DNA of 64,000 bases from NCBI RefSeq assembly GCF_016785085.1, contig NZ_JAENHO010000011.1:124001-188000 (forward strand). Reading direction: 5' to 3'. The notes beneath the pieces were generated by a model. That model ran no database searches and was not told the DNA's origin. It worked only from the letters and a program-made list of their open reading frames with translations. This document shows positions 53,567-61,801 of this stretch, piece after piece. How positions within the stretch are numbered: position 1 is the stretch's first letter; each line of letters starts with the position of its first letter. This DNA is from Paractinoplanes lichenicola (GTDB lineage Bacteria; Actinomycetota; Actinomycetes; Mycobacteriales; Micromonosporaceae). Position numbers and translations under genes: made by a program.

Positions 53567-53692
53567 GCACCGCGTTCGAGCGCCACACTTCTCCGGCGCC
53601 CGCCCAGTTCCAGGGGCATCATCGCGGTCGGAGGCGGCACGGCGAGGCCGCGCGTTTGAGCAATGCGCGTTTGGCGGTTGAGCGCTGCGTGG

Positions 53693-54187
53693 CTAGGGCT
53701 GGCGGCCGCCTCGGCGCCACGGGTGGACCGTTGCGTCGTCGGGGGCCGAGCGGATGGCGGCTTCCAGCGACGGCGCCTGCAGCAGCGCGGCCCGGCCTGC
53801 GTGCGCGGCGCCGTCGAGGGCGAACAGATCCCCGTACGCGAAAAGGTGTTTGCTCGTGATCGGCGCGACGCCACCGGCGATGACCAGATAGCCGGAGTCG
53901 CTCGGAACCGCGCGGCCGAGCAGGTTGACGTAGCGGCACAGCATCACCGACTCGAAGACGCCGCCCAGGTAATACGGCTCCTCGTACGCGAAGGTGCGCG
54001 CGGCCGCGACGTCGGGCAGGTCGACGATGTGCAGGCTGCCGGTGGGATCGCCGTGGTCGTCGAGCGTGGGGCCGCGGGCGATGAGGCGATCCGCGTACGG
54101 GTCGAGGAACGTCCAATGATGCTCGGTGAGGTCCATTTTGAGCTGCAGCGAGCCGGGACGGTCGCGGCCGTACACAAAGAACTGCAC
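53693..54187 (-). CDS. YCII-family protein
   Basis: 164 residues, GTG start with AGAGG 5 bases upstream. The first ~95 residues are a YCII (DGPF-type) domain (VQFFVYGRDRPGSLQLKMDL, EEPYYLGGVFESVMLCRYV). The rest is an Ala/Asp-rich helical tail with HPWRRGG. YCII proteins share the ferredoxin-like fold with muconolactone-isomerase-type enzymes; few have known activity. It is convergent with nothing on its left; the carboxypeptidase gene lies immediately upstream in the same direction, 65 bases apart. Confidence 0.7.
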   Translation of the reverse strand: MQFFVYGRDRPGSLQLKMDLTEHHWTFLDPYADRLIARGPTLDDHGDPTGSLHIVDLPDVAAARTFAYEEPYYLGGVFESVMLCRYVNLLGRAVPSDSGYLVIAGGVAPITSKHLFAYGDLFALDGAAHAGRAALLQAPSLEAAIRSAPDDATVHPWRRGGRQP

Positions 54188-54252
54188 GAATACCTCTGTC
54201 GGACACGCAACGCCGCCCGGTCGGTGACCACCGGGCGGCATCGGCGAAACGG

Positions 54253-55518
54253 TCAGGAACAGTACGTGGCTTGCTTGCCGATCACTTTGTACGGGCAGTC
54301 TGCCACCTCGGCGAGCAGCACGGCGGACTCCCGGTTGCGCGTCGTCTCCCGTGTGATGACGCTCGCGGGCGGATAGAAGCCACCCCCGGACGCCGTACGC
54401 GGGTACATCTCGAACGTGTAGGCGAAGATCTTGTGCGTGCCCCACAGCCAGTCGAGCAGGTCGCCGTCGGTGATGTACAGGTCGGACGACTGTTCCGGTG
54501 TGTAGTTGTTCGTCGCGGCCATCTGCCGGCCGAACGTCGAGAACGTGTTGTAGTCGTCGGTCGTCATGCCCGTGGTCGTGTTCGCGGTGGTGTGCCCGAA
54601 CGGCCACAGAACCAGTTCCGAATAGGTATGGAAGTCCATCGCCGCGCGGATCTGCTGCTTTCCGCCCACGACCCGGCTGTTGACGAAGTCGCGCACCGCA
54701 CGCGTCTCGGGGGCCGAGAAGGCGGACGGGCCGCGGTAGGTCGCCGACGACGTGCTGCCCGACGAGCCGCCGCAACAACCCCAGCGGTAGCCGTAGTTGC
54801 GGTTGAGGTCGGTGCCGACGTTGGACGAGCCGCTGTTGGGCTGGCGGTTCTTGCGCCACGAGCGGTAGCTGCCGGTGGCGATGTCGTACTCCGAGCCGTC
54901 CGGGTTGACCGACGGGATGATCCAGAGCTCGCGGCTGTCGACGACGTTGCGGATGCGCGAGTCCGTCGCATAGCTGCTCGTGTAGAGGTTGAGGACGTAA
55001 AGCGCCATCTCGACGGTCAGGTGCTCACGCGCGTGATGGTTGGCGTCGTAGAGCACTTCGGGCTCGTTCTCGTCAGTGCCCACGTTGTCCGAGATCTTCA
55101 CGGCGACGATGTCGCGGCCCTCGTACGTCTTGCCGATCGTGCGCTTGCTGGCGATAGCCGGGTAGGCGGCCACCACCCGGTTCACCTCGGCGACCATCTC
55201 GCTGTAGTTGTGGTACGGCGCGTCCGACGGCGGGAAGTCGAACGTGCTGAGCACGGGCTGCACGGTGAAACCCTGCCGTTGCAGGGCGCGCACCTCGGCC
55301 GGGGTGGCCGTGATCGTGACCGTGGCGTGCTCGACGCTGTCGATGGCCACTCCGGTACGGGCGATCTGGTTGCGCTGCCCGGCCCCGCGTACGTCGTAGA
55401 TCTCGTACTGCGCGGGCTCGGTGCTCGCGGCCGGTGCCGCGTCGGCGGCCGGGGTGGAGATCAGGGCGCCCAGCATCGCGAGGGCCAGGGCGGCCACCGC
55501 CGTACGTCGTCGTCTCAT
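54253..55518 (-). CDS. Secreted zinc carboxypeptidase (M14 family)
   Basis: 421 residues with a Sec signal peptide (AVAALALAMLGALISTPAAD). Zinc ligands HHAREH (His162, Glu165) and His297 in MDFHTYSELVLWPFG, and catalytic Glu370 in YTFEMYPRT. Substrate-binding NLNRNYGYRWG-type motif (TDLNRNYGYRWGC) and a disulfide-rich C-terminus (ADCPYKVIGKQATYCS). GGAGG lies before the ATG. It is an extracellular carboxypeptidase of the A/T type that trims C-terminal residues from peptides, a common actinomycete exoenzyme. Confidence 0.92.
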   Translation of the reverse strand: MRRRRTAVAALALAMLGALISTPAADAAPAASTEPAQYEIYDVRGAGQRNQIARTGVAIDSVEHATVTITATPAEVRALQRQGFTVQPVLSTFDFPPSDAPYHNYSEMVAEVNRVVAAYPAIASKRTIGKTYEGRDIVAVKISDNVGTDENEPEVLYDANHHAREHLTVEMALYVLNLYTSSYATDSRIRNVVDSRELWIIPSVNPDGSEYDIATGSYRSWRKNRQPNSGSSNVGTDLNRNYGYRWGCCGGSSGSTSSATYRGPSAFSAPETRAVRDFVNSRVVGGKQQIRAAMDFHTYSELVLWPFGHTTANTTTGMTTDDYNTFSTFGRQMAATNNYTPEQSSDLYITDGDLLDWLWGTHKIFAYTFEMYPRTASGGGFYPPASVITRETTRNRESAVLLAEVADCPYKVIGKQATYCS

Positions 55519-55636
55519 GAACGACCTCCTGGTGGGGAATGATGCCCACTACCCCACCATCACGGCTGCATCGATAGCAATCTATTCGGTCATGCCAATG
55601 ACACCCTCCTGCCGAGGTGATGACTACGTTTACGGC

Positions 55637-56152
55637 ATGGTCGTCGTCACCGCGTACGACTCACGCTGGCCGGCGATGGCCGCCGCCGCGATCGCCGAGT
55701 TGTCGCCGCTGCTGCCGGTCATCGAACACATCGGCTCGACCGCTGTGCCCGGCCTGGCCGCCAAGCCGACCATCGACCTGATGGCCGCGGTGCCCGCCCT
55801 GTCGTCGTTCGATGCGCGTTTGCTCACTCCGCTCAACTATGAGCGCCACATCAACGCCATGACTGACCGTTTGTTGTTCGTCCGCTGGTCGGGCGCCGCC
55901 AGAACGCACATCCTGCACGTGGTCACCCTCGATACCTGGCCGACCCGCAACCAACGCCTGCTGCGCGACTACTTACGCGCGAACCCGTCCGAAGCTGCGC
56001 GCTACGGCGCCCTCAAACGTTCGCTGGCCGCCGCCGGCAACGGCCCCCACGACTACACCCGAGCCAAGACCACCCTGATCCAGGAACTCACCGACAAGGC
56101 CCGGGCCGCGGCAGGCCTGCCCTCGGTGCCGGTCTGGGAAAAGCCGTTCTGA
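55637..56152 (+). CDS. GrpB (UPF0157) nucleotidyltransferase-like protein, copy 1
   Basis: 171 residues of the GrpB family: WPAMAAAAIAELSPLLPVIE, HIGSTAVPGLAAKPTIDLMA, and the conserved DYTRAKTTLIQELTDKAR near the end. The GrpB fold is a minimal nucleotidyltransferase; some members are fused to kinases, and an adenylylation or detoxifying role is suspected. A second copy lies at 58311; the two share the GSTxVPGLxAKPxIDLMA block but differ over most of their length, so they are older paralogues rather than a recent duplication. Confidence 0.85.
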   Translation: MVVVTAYDSRWPAMAAAAIAELSPLLPVIEHIGSTAVPGLAAKPTIDLMAAVPALSSFDARLLTPLNYERHINAMTDRLLFVRWSGAARTHILHVVTLDTWPTRNQRLLRDYLRANPSEAARYGALKRSLAAAGNGPHDYTRAKTTLIQELTDKARAAAGLPSVPVWEKPF

Positions 56153-56193
56153 CCCCCTTTATTGACGGCCGGTTCCGCTGCGACCATGCCGAC

Positions 56194-56646
56194 ATGAGCG
56201 TTCGCCCCTACGAGTCCTCGGACCGCGAAGCCGTCCTGGCCCTGGCACCCCGTCTCGCGATCGGCGTAGCCGACTGGCGCAACCCCGAACTGGTCCACCG
56301 AGCCGTCGAGGGCTGGCTCTCGACCGCGGCCGACCAGGCCCACCTCGACAACCACGCGGTCTTCGTAGCCGTCGCCGCCGACACGGTGATCGGCGCGGTC
56401 AGCGTCACGGAACGAACCCACTTCACCGGCGAGCAGGACGCCTACGTCGGCGAGCTGGCCGTGGCCGCCACCCACGAGAGCCAGGGCATCGGCGCGGCCC
56501 TGATGCGCGCGGCCGAGCAGTGGTCCCGCCAGCGAGGCCTCACCCGCCTCACCCTGGAAACAGGCGCCGCCAACACCCGAGCCCGACGCTTCTACGACCG
56601 GCTCGGCTACCACGAGGAAGACGTCCGCCTGACCAAGGCCCTATGA
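56194..56646 (+). CDS. GNAT-family N-acetyltransferase
   Basis: 150 residues with the GNAT acetyl-CoA loop ESQGIGAALMRAAEQW (Q/RxxGxG/A), preceded by VGELAVAATH and followed by LETGAANTRARRFYDRLGY, the usual family pattern. Substrate unknown; members modify antibiotics, amino acids or proteins. It starts 42 bases after GrpB copy 1 and may be in the same operon. It is followed by a 550-base region with repeats. Confidence 0.9.
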   Translation: MSVRPYESSDREAVLALAPRLAIGVADWRNPELVHRAVEGWLSTAADQAHLDNHAVFVAVAADTVIGAVSVTERTHFTGEQDAYVGELAVAATHESQGIGAALMRAAEQWSRQRGLTRLTLETGAANTRARRFYDRLGYHEEDVRLTKAL

Positions 56647-57202
56647 CACCACCCTCATAGCTCCTACCCGCAAGCTTCAACAGGTTCGCCCCGCCACGGC
56701 CCCGCGCATGTCAGCCTGAGGAGCGCGGCCCGTGTCCGCCTGCGAGGCCGGCGCCACCGCGACCCCGCCCGACCCAGACCTCAGGCGGCGCAACCCTGCC
56801 CGACCCAGACCTCAGGCGGCGCTACCCTGCCCGCGGGCGAGTGCGGCACCAATACAGCACCGCGCACCCAACACCGCCGAAAGCGCAACCCATGCCCCGC
56901 GCGAAGACGGCCCGCACCGCCCACGCCCGAACGGCGCAACCCCTGTCCGCGCGAGGACGACGCCGCGCACCCGCGCTATGGGTCCTGCTCGTCGCAGACT
57001 GGTGGTATCTGGCGCGCACACCCCCGAACAGCGCGACTTCTGCTCGCGCGCGAGGACGGCCCCGCGCACCGCACGCCCTCGAATAGCGCAACCCCTGTCC
57101 GCGGGCGGGGTCAGCGATCAGCCGTATACTGAGAAAATAGCTCAGAACGGACCTTTTCGACTTCTCGGGACCGGGCCGCGTGCTGCGGCCCGGCAAGCTG
57201 GG
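56647..57202. repeat. Spacer with short direct repeats (31-base pair and degenerate 38-base units)
   Basis: 56771-56801 and 56802-56832 are a 31-base tandem pair with one mismatch. Further on, units starting GCGCAACCC(C/A)TG(T/C)CCGCG recur at about 56882, 56936, 57027 (changed) and 57087. No gene family is recognisable in any frame here, although frames are open because of the GC content. Confidence 0.6.
57125..57145 (+). promoter_or_regulatory. Possible promoter of the sensor kinase gene
   Basis: A TATACT hexamer fitting a -10 element sits inside GC-rich sequence and overlaps an inverted repeat CTGAG-N7-CTCAG (57129-57145), placed ~60-75 bases before the kinase start. No clear -35 is seen. 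Confidence 0.4.
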
Positions 57203-58330
57203 GTGCTTCTGGTGCTGGCGGGGCTGCTGGCCCTGCTGGGAATCGGCAACGATCCGGTGCACGCCGACCGGCTCCTCCTGGTGGCGGCGTGCGACTTCGC
57301 GGTCGCGTTCGTGGCGCTGCTGCCGCAGTGGGCCCGGACGTCCCCGAACGCCCCCGCATGGCTCGGCCTGCCGTCGTTCCTGGTCCTCGGCATGTCGACG
57401 TGGTCGTTCGGCGGGTCGGCCAGCGGGACCGGGCCGTTCCTGGTGCTGATCTACGCGTGGGCCGGGCTGCATTTCCCCCGCTGGATCCTGCTCAGTTACG
57501 CACTGCCGGCCACCCTCGCCTATCTGGTTCCGCTCGTGGTCACCCAGCAAGCGCCACTTGTGCTGGGCAGCGCGTTCATCCTGATGCCGATCGCGGTCGC
57601 CGTCGCGCTGCTGATCGAGGCCCAGGCCCGTCACCTGCGCGAGGATCGTGAGCGTCTTGCGCGCATCGAGCAGTGGCGCTCGGCCATGATGAGCACTCTC
57701 GCTCATGATGTGCGCACCCCACTCGCCACGGTGCGCATGGTGCTCGAGGAGCTGAAGACGGACGCACCCCCGCCGGTATCGCGCATGCTCGACGCCGCCC
57801 TGCGCCAGACCTCGCGCATCACCCGGCTCGCCGAGGGCCTGCTCGACGTGCAGCGCATCGACAGCGAGGGCCAGCTTCAACTCGACCGCCGCGAGCATTC
57901 GGCGCAGGCATTGGTGAAGGAGGCGCTCACCCACGTGCGCAGTTCGGACGCCGACGTGACGCTCGAGATCCACGACGAGCAGACCCTGTACGTGGACAAG
58001 CAGCGCTTCGAGCAGATCCTCATCAACCTGCTCACCAACGCGGCCCGCTACGGCGCCCCACCCATCGTCGTGACCGTCACGCGCAAGAACGGCCAGGATC
58101 GGCTGGAGGTGCGCGACCACGGCCCGGGCATCCCCACCGAGCTCCGCGAACGCTTGTTCGGCCAGTTCGCGGTCGGCAGCGCCGAGGGCACCGGCCTGGG
58201 CCTGTGGATCGTCCGCCAGCTGGCCGAGGCCCACGGCGGCCGGGCTTTCGCCGAGGCCCGCGAACCCGGCGTGGCCATGGTCGTCACGTTCCCTTCGCTA
58301 GGGTCGAAAGGTGACCATCGAGATCCGTGA
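57203..58330 (+). CDS. Membrane sensor histidine kinase
   Basis: About 375 residues from GTG 57203 (the frame is open further upstream but no ATG/GTG precedes with a ribosome site). The N-terminal half has about five or six membrane helices (LLVLAGLLALLGIGNDP, VALLPQWARTSPNAPAWLGL, AFILMPIAVAVALLIEAQ), then HisKA (MMSTLAHDVRTPLATVRMVL, acceptor His in AHDVRTP) and HATPase (ILINLLTNAARYGAPPIVVT, EGTGLGLWIVRQLAEAHGG). It should phosphorylate a response regulator not encoded here, so it is an orphan. The 3' end overlaps GrpB copy 2 by 20 bases. Confidence 0.8.
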   Translation: MLLVLAGLLALLGIGNDPVHADRLLLVAACDFAVAFVALLPQWARTSPNAPAWLGLPSFLVLGMSTWSFGGSASGTGPFLVLIYAWAGLHFPRWILLSYALPATLAYLVPLVVTQQAPLVLGSAFILMPIAVAVALLIEAQARHLREDRERLARIEQWRSAMMSTLAHDVRTPLATVRMVLEELKTDAPPPVSRMLDAALRQTSRITRLAEGLLDVQRIDSEGQLQLDRREHSAQALVKEALTHVRSSDADVTLEIHDEQTLYVDKQRFEQILINLLTNAARYGAPPIVVTVTRKNGQDRLEVRDHGPGIPTELRERLFGQFAVGSAEGTGLGLWIVRQLAEAHGGRAFAEAREPGVAMVVTFPSLGSKGDHRDP

Positions 58331-58829
58331 CTACGACCCGTCGTGGCCGGCCCGGGCCGCGCAGGCCCTGGACGAGGCCTTCGCCGCGCTCGGGGACACC
58401 ATCACCGTCGCCGAGCACGTGGGCAGCACTTCGGTGCCCGGCCTGCCCGCCAAGCCCATCATCGACCTGATGGCCGCCGCGCCTTCCCTGGATGCCGTAC
58501 GCGACCGCGAAGCGGCTTTGAGCGCACTCGGCTACGACTACGTCGACGCCCACATGCCCAGGCGTCTGCTCTATCGCCGCCCCGGCTACCACCTGCACAT
58601 CGTCACCGCCGACACCTGGGAAACGCGCAATCAGCGCATCCTCCGCGACCACCTGCGCACAAACGAACAAGACCGGGACGCCTACGCCGCCCTCAAGCGC
58701 GAACTTGCCGCGACCGCCCCCGACGGCGACGCCTACACCGAGGGCAAGACAGCCCTGATCCAGCAAATAATGGACAGAGCCCGAGCCGCCCGCGGCCTCC
58801 CCCCAGTAGACGTCTGGGAAGCCGGCTGA
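58311..58829 (+). CDS. GrpB (UPF0157) nucleotidyltransferase-like protein, copy 2
   Basis: 172 residues: EIRDYDPSWPARAAQALDEA, AEHVGSTSVPGLPAKPIIDL, YRRPGYHLHIVTADTWETRN and the conserved TEGKTALIQQIMDRARAA. GTG start, 20 bases inside the end of the kinase gene, AGGG 7 bases upstream. Same fold as copy 1 at 55637, which it resembles most in the GSTxVPGL block and in the C-terminal helix. Confidence 0.85.
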   Translation: MTIEIRDYDPSWPARAAQALDEAFAALGDTITVAEHVGSTSVPGLPAKPIIDLMAAAPSLDAVRDREAALSALGYDYVDAHMPRRLLYRRPGYHLHIVTADTWETRNQRILRDHLRTNEQDRDAYAALKRELAATAPDGDAYTEGKTALIQQIMDRARAARGLPPVDVWEAG

Positions 58830-58876
58830 CCCCGCCCCGGACGGCAACGATCAACCTGGCGGCCGGCGCGGGCGGG

Positions 58877-59113
58877 AAACGGGTAGCCAGCGCGGGCAGG
58901 CAAACGAGTAGCCAGCGCGGCAGGCAAACGAGTAGCCAACGCGGGCAGGCAAACGAGTAGCCAGCGCGGCAGGCAAACGAGTAGCCAGCGCGGGCAGGCA
59001 AACGAGTAGCCAGCGCGGGCAGGCAAACGAGTAGCCAGCGCGGCAGGCAAACGAGTAGCCAGCGCGGGCAGGCAAACGAGTGGCCGGCGCGGGTCGGTAA
59101 ACGGGTGGCCGGA
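58877..59113. repeat. 24/25-base tandem array (about nine and a half copies)
   Basis: Units of 24 or 25 bases beginning AAACGAGTAGCCAGCGCGG; the length alternates because the G run after CGCGG varies between two and three. The last units are diverged. It lies between two genes, is not translated in a plausible frame and has no spacers, so it is not a CRISPR array. Reading frames through it give only a Ser/Cys/Leu-rich pattern. Confidence 0.9.
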
Positions 59114-59132
59114 GGCGTGCGGCGGGCTTAGC

Positions 59133-59990
59133 GTGGCGGCGGTGAGCGCTGTGGTGCCGTACCGGGAACTGGCTCTTGATGTTGCTGATGTTCGCTACGA
59201 GCACGGGCCGGACTCCGTACGGCGGTCCGGGGTGGCCGCTGGCCGGACGTTCGAGTTCGGATGGGATCGCAGCGCGGTCTACCCCGGCACGACGCGCAGG
59301 TTCTGGGTGCATGTGCCGGCCGGTTACGACCCCGCGGCGCCGGCCCGGCTGATCGTGTTCCAGGACGGCTGGTGGTATCTCGATCCCGCGGCCGAGATGC
59401 GCGCGGCGATCGTTCTGGACAACCTCGTGCATCAGGGCGACATCCCGATGACGATCGGCCTGTTCGTCGACCCCGGACGGCTGGGCGAGACGACGAACCG
59501 GAACGTCGAGTACGACGCGTTCGATGAGCGATATTGCTCGTTTCTGACCGACGAGATCATCCCGCAGGTGAGCGCCAGGTTCAGCATCGAGCGGTCGGGG
59601 TGGGCGATCTGCGGCGGCAGCAGTGGCGGAAACTGCGCGTTCACGGCCGCCTGGCTGCGGCCCGATCGGTTCGACCGCGCGATCTGCTTCCTGTCCAGCT
59701 TCGTGCAGATGCCCGGCGGCAATCCGTATCCCGAGCTGATCCCCGCCGTGCCCCGCAAACCGCTGCGGCTCTTCCTCCAGGCCGGCCACCGCGATCTCCA
59801 TTGGAACGAACCCGGCGACAACTGGCTGGCCGGCAACCTGCGCGTGGCCGCCGCCCTGGCCGAGTCCGGCTACGACTTCCGCCTGGTCCTCGGCGACGGC
59901 GGCCACAACCCCAATCACGGCGGCGTCCTGCTCCCCGACGCCCTCCGCTGGCTCTGGCGCCCGCGGAACGCACCGGACGCTGTCGAATGA
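59133..59990 (+). CDS. Alpha/beta hydrolase, Fes/enterochelin-esterase-like
   Basis: 285 residues, no signal peptide. Nucleophile elbow ICGGSSGGNCAF (GGSSGG), PARLIVFQDGWWYLDPAAEM as the oxyanion region, and later GDGGHNPNHGG with the catalytic His. The pattern matches the putative esterase family that includes IroE/Fes siderophore esterases and S-formylglutathione hydrolases. GTG 59133 or GTG 59142 starts it. The tandem array lies just upstream. Substrate unknown; iron-siderophore hydrolysis is possible but the iron operon is 40 kb away. Confidence 0.75.
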   Translation: MAAVSAVVPYRELALDVADVRYEHGPDSVRRSGVAAGRTFEFGWDRSAVYPGTTRRFWVHVPAGYDPAAPARLIVFQDGWWYLDPAAEMRAAIVLDNLVHQGDIPMTIGLFVDPGRLGETTNRNVEYDAFDERYCSFLTDEIIPQVSARFSIERSGWAICGGSSGGNCAFTAAWLRPDRFDRAICFLSSFVQMPGGNPYPELIPAVPRKPLRLFLQAGHRDLHWNEPGDNWLAGNLRVAAALAESGYDFRLVLGDGGHNPNHGGVLLPDALRWLWRPRNAPDAVE

Positions 59991-60097
59991 CCAGCCCCGG
60001 TCGCCACCGGAATGACCGTTGCAGGCGGATGGAGGTGCCGAAGGCGTAACGAACAACCGCCGCCGCCGACAGCGGAAGTTGCGCGAAGCTGTTCAGC

Positions 60098-60122
60098 CTT
60101 GAGCCGGCGATCAAAGCTCAAG
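60098..60122. terminator. Possible stem-loop between convergent esterase and dehydrogenase genes
   Basis: CTTGAGC ... GCTCAAG, a 7-base inverted repeat with an 11-base loop, in the 142-base gap between convergent genes. No T-tract, so only a possible terminator for either strand. Confidence 0.35.
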
Positions 60123-60132
60123 CAGCCCGACG

Positions 60133-61164
60133 TCAGGCGACTCCCAAAGCGGCCGCCAAGCCGTGCGGGGTGATGAAAACCTTGTCCGCCGTGCCGGTCT
60201 GCTGAGCTTTCAGCGCGTCGTCGAGCTGGTCCAGGCCATAGAAGGCAGGCCGCAACCGATCCAACCCGAGCGGCCCCAGCAACCGCGTGGCCCGGTGGTG
60301 CGTATACGGGTTGATCACGGCCCCGACCAGGGTCAGTTCGCGGGCGAAGATCTCGTTCGGCCGGATGCGGGCTTCGTCGGACGGATGGGCCACCCCGAAG
60401 ACCAGGATGCGGCCGCCGCGGGAGGCCATGGAAATCGCCGATTCCAGGATGCGGCCGGAGCCCACCGCGTCGATCACGTGCGGAAAGCCCAGACCTTCAG
60501 TCGGCTCGGAGATCCCGGGGTCGTCGGGAGCGAACACGAAGTCCGCCCCCATCCGCAGCGCCACCTCGCGGCGATCGGGCCGCGGGTCGACCACCACGAT
60601 CGGCGCCAACCCCCGGGCCGCAGCCAGCGCGACCATCATCGCCCCGGCCGGCCCGGCCCCGTAGATCAGGATCGGCAGACCCGAGCGCGGGTCGAGCTGG
60701 TCCATCCCGTGCAGGCAGCAGGCCAGCGGCTCCGTCAACGCCCCGATCCACGGCACAGTCCCCACCGGCAGCCGGTACGCGATCCGCCCCGGCACCACCA
60801 TCCGCGACGCCATCCCGCCGTCCAGCTTGACCCCGTACCCCCGCTTCGAGTCGCACAGGTGCTCCTGGCCGAGCCGGCAATACGTGCACCGCGTGCAGTA
60901 GTCGTGCGGCTCGACAGTGACCAGGTCGCCCACCGACAGCCCGTCCACTGCGTCCCCGACGAACGTGATCCGCCCGCACACCTCGTGCCCGAGCACCACC
61001 CCGGGCGCCGCCGGGAAGCCGCCCGCCACGATGTGACTGTCCGTTCCGCACACCCCGACCGCGAGCGGTTCGAGCGCCACCTGGTCGGGGCCGGCCTCGA
61101 CGACCGGCGACTCGACCAGCCGTACGTCTCCCACGCCGAAGAATCGGGCCTCAGTCAGCAGCAC
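60133..61164 (-). CDS. Zinc-dependent alcohol/polyol dehydrogenase, copy 1
   Basis: 343 residues. Catalytic zinc region CGTDSHIVAGGF (Cys) and GHEVCGRITFVGDAVDGL; structural zinc lobe CTRCTYCRLGQEHLC (CxxCxxC...C); nucleotide-binding ILIYGAGPAGAMMVALAAAR with PIVVVDPRPDRR. The pattern is that of sorbitol/threonine-dehydrogenase-like MDR enzymes. Last gene of the leftward catabolic operon; its start overlaps the GntR regulator by 14 bases. Expected to oxidise a sugar or polyol intermediate, substrate unknown. Confidence 0.85.
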   Translation of the reverse strand: MLLTEARFFGVGDVRLVESPVVEAGPDQVALEPLAVGVCGTDSHIVAGGFPAAPGVVLGHEVCGRITFVGDAVDGLSVGDLVTVEPHDYCTRCTYCRLGQEHLCDSKRGYGVKLDGGMASRMVVPGRIAYRLPVGTVPWIGALTEPLACCLHGMDQLDPRSGLPILIYGAGPAGAMMVALAAARGLAPIVVVDPRPDRREVALRMGADFVFAPDDPGISEPTEGLGFPHVIDAVGSGRILESAISMASRGGRILVFGVAHPSDEARIRPNEIFARELTLVGAVINPYTHHRATRLLGPLGLDRLRPAFYGLDQLDDALKAQQTGTADKVFITPHGLAAALGVA

Positions 61165-61801
61165 GGAGCAACTCCTTCAGACGGCGGATGTGCGCCCGCG
61201 CGGCCTCCTCGGCGGCGTCCGCGTCGCCCGACCCGATCGCCTCGAAGATGGCCTGGTGCTCGTGGACGGCCTGCACCATCCCGCCGGTCAGGCTGGTCGA
61301 GCGCATCGCCACGAGCACGCGCCCCTGCACGCCGTCGAGCATGCGGGCCAGCACGGGGCTCTGCGCGGCCTGCCGGATGGCGCGGTGGAAGGCCGCGTCG
61401 AGCTCGATGTGCCGGCCGAAGTCCTGCTGCGCGGCCACCTCGCGATGTTCGGTCAACAGCGCCAACAACGTACGGCGTAGGGAGGCCTGGTATTTCTCCG
61501 TCGCGAGCCGGGCCACGGCTCCCTCGAGCACCTCGCGCGCCTCGTACAGGCTGACGAGTTCCTCGCGGGTGATCCGCGCGACCTCGGCCCCCCGGTTCAT
61601 CGTCTCGGTGACCAGATCCTCCTGCACGAGCCGGATCACCGCGTCGCGCACCGGGCTGCGGCTCACGCCGAACTCCTCGGCCAGGGCGGGGACGCTCAGT
61701 TTGGCGCCCGGCTTGAGCTCGCCGCTGAGGATGCGGTCGCGCAGGGCGAGGTAGAGGACCTCGCCCACGCGCTGCGGGTCGGTCTGCAGTGGAGCTGTCA
61801 T
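61151..61801 (-). CDS. GntR-family regulator of the catabolic operon (FadR/FCD type)
   Basis: 216 residues. N-terminal winged HTH (LYLALRDRILSGELKPGAKL, VPALAEEFGVSRSPVRDAVI) and a C-terminal FCD domain (LYEAREVLEGAVARLATE, HIELDAAFHRAIRQAAQ) that binds sugar acids or metals. The gene sits inside the operon, overlapping the DUF2090 gene by 4 bases and the dehydrogenase gene by 14, so it is very probably the local repressor. The inducing sugar is unknown. Confidence 0.9.
   Translation of the reverse strand: MTAPLQTDPQRVGEVLYLALRDRILSGELKPGAKLSVPALAEEFGVSRSPVRDAVIRLVQEDLVTETMNRGAEVARITREELVSLYEAREVLEGAVARLATEKYQASLRRTLLALLTEHREVAAQQDFGRHIELDAAFHRAIRQAAQSPVLARMLDGVQGRVLVAMRSTSLTGGMVQAVHEHQAIFEAIGSGDADAAEEAARAHIRRLKELLRAAD

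Noticed and set aside
58877..59113. CRISPR array
   Set aside because: The units follow each other directly with no unique spacers, and no cas gene is in the window.
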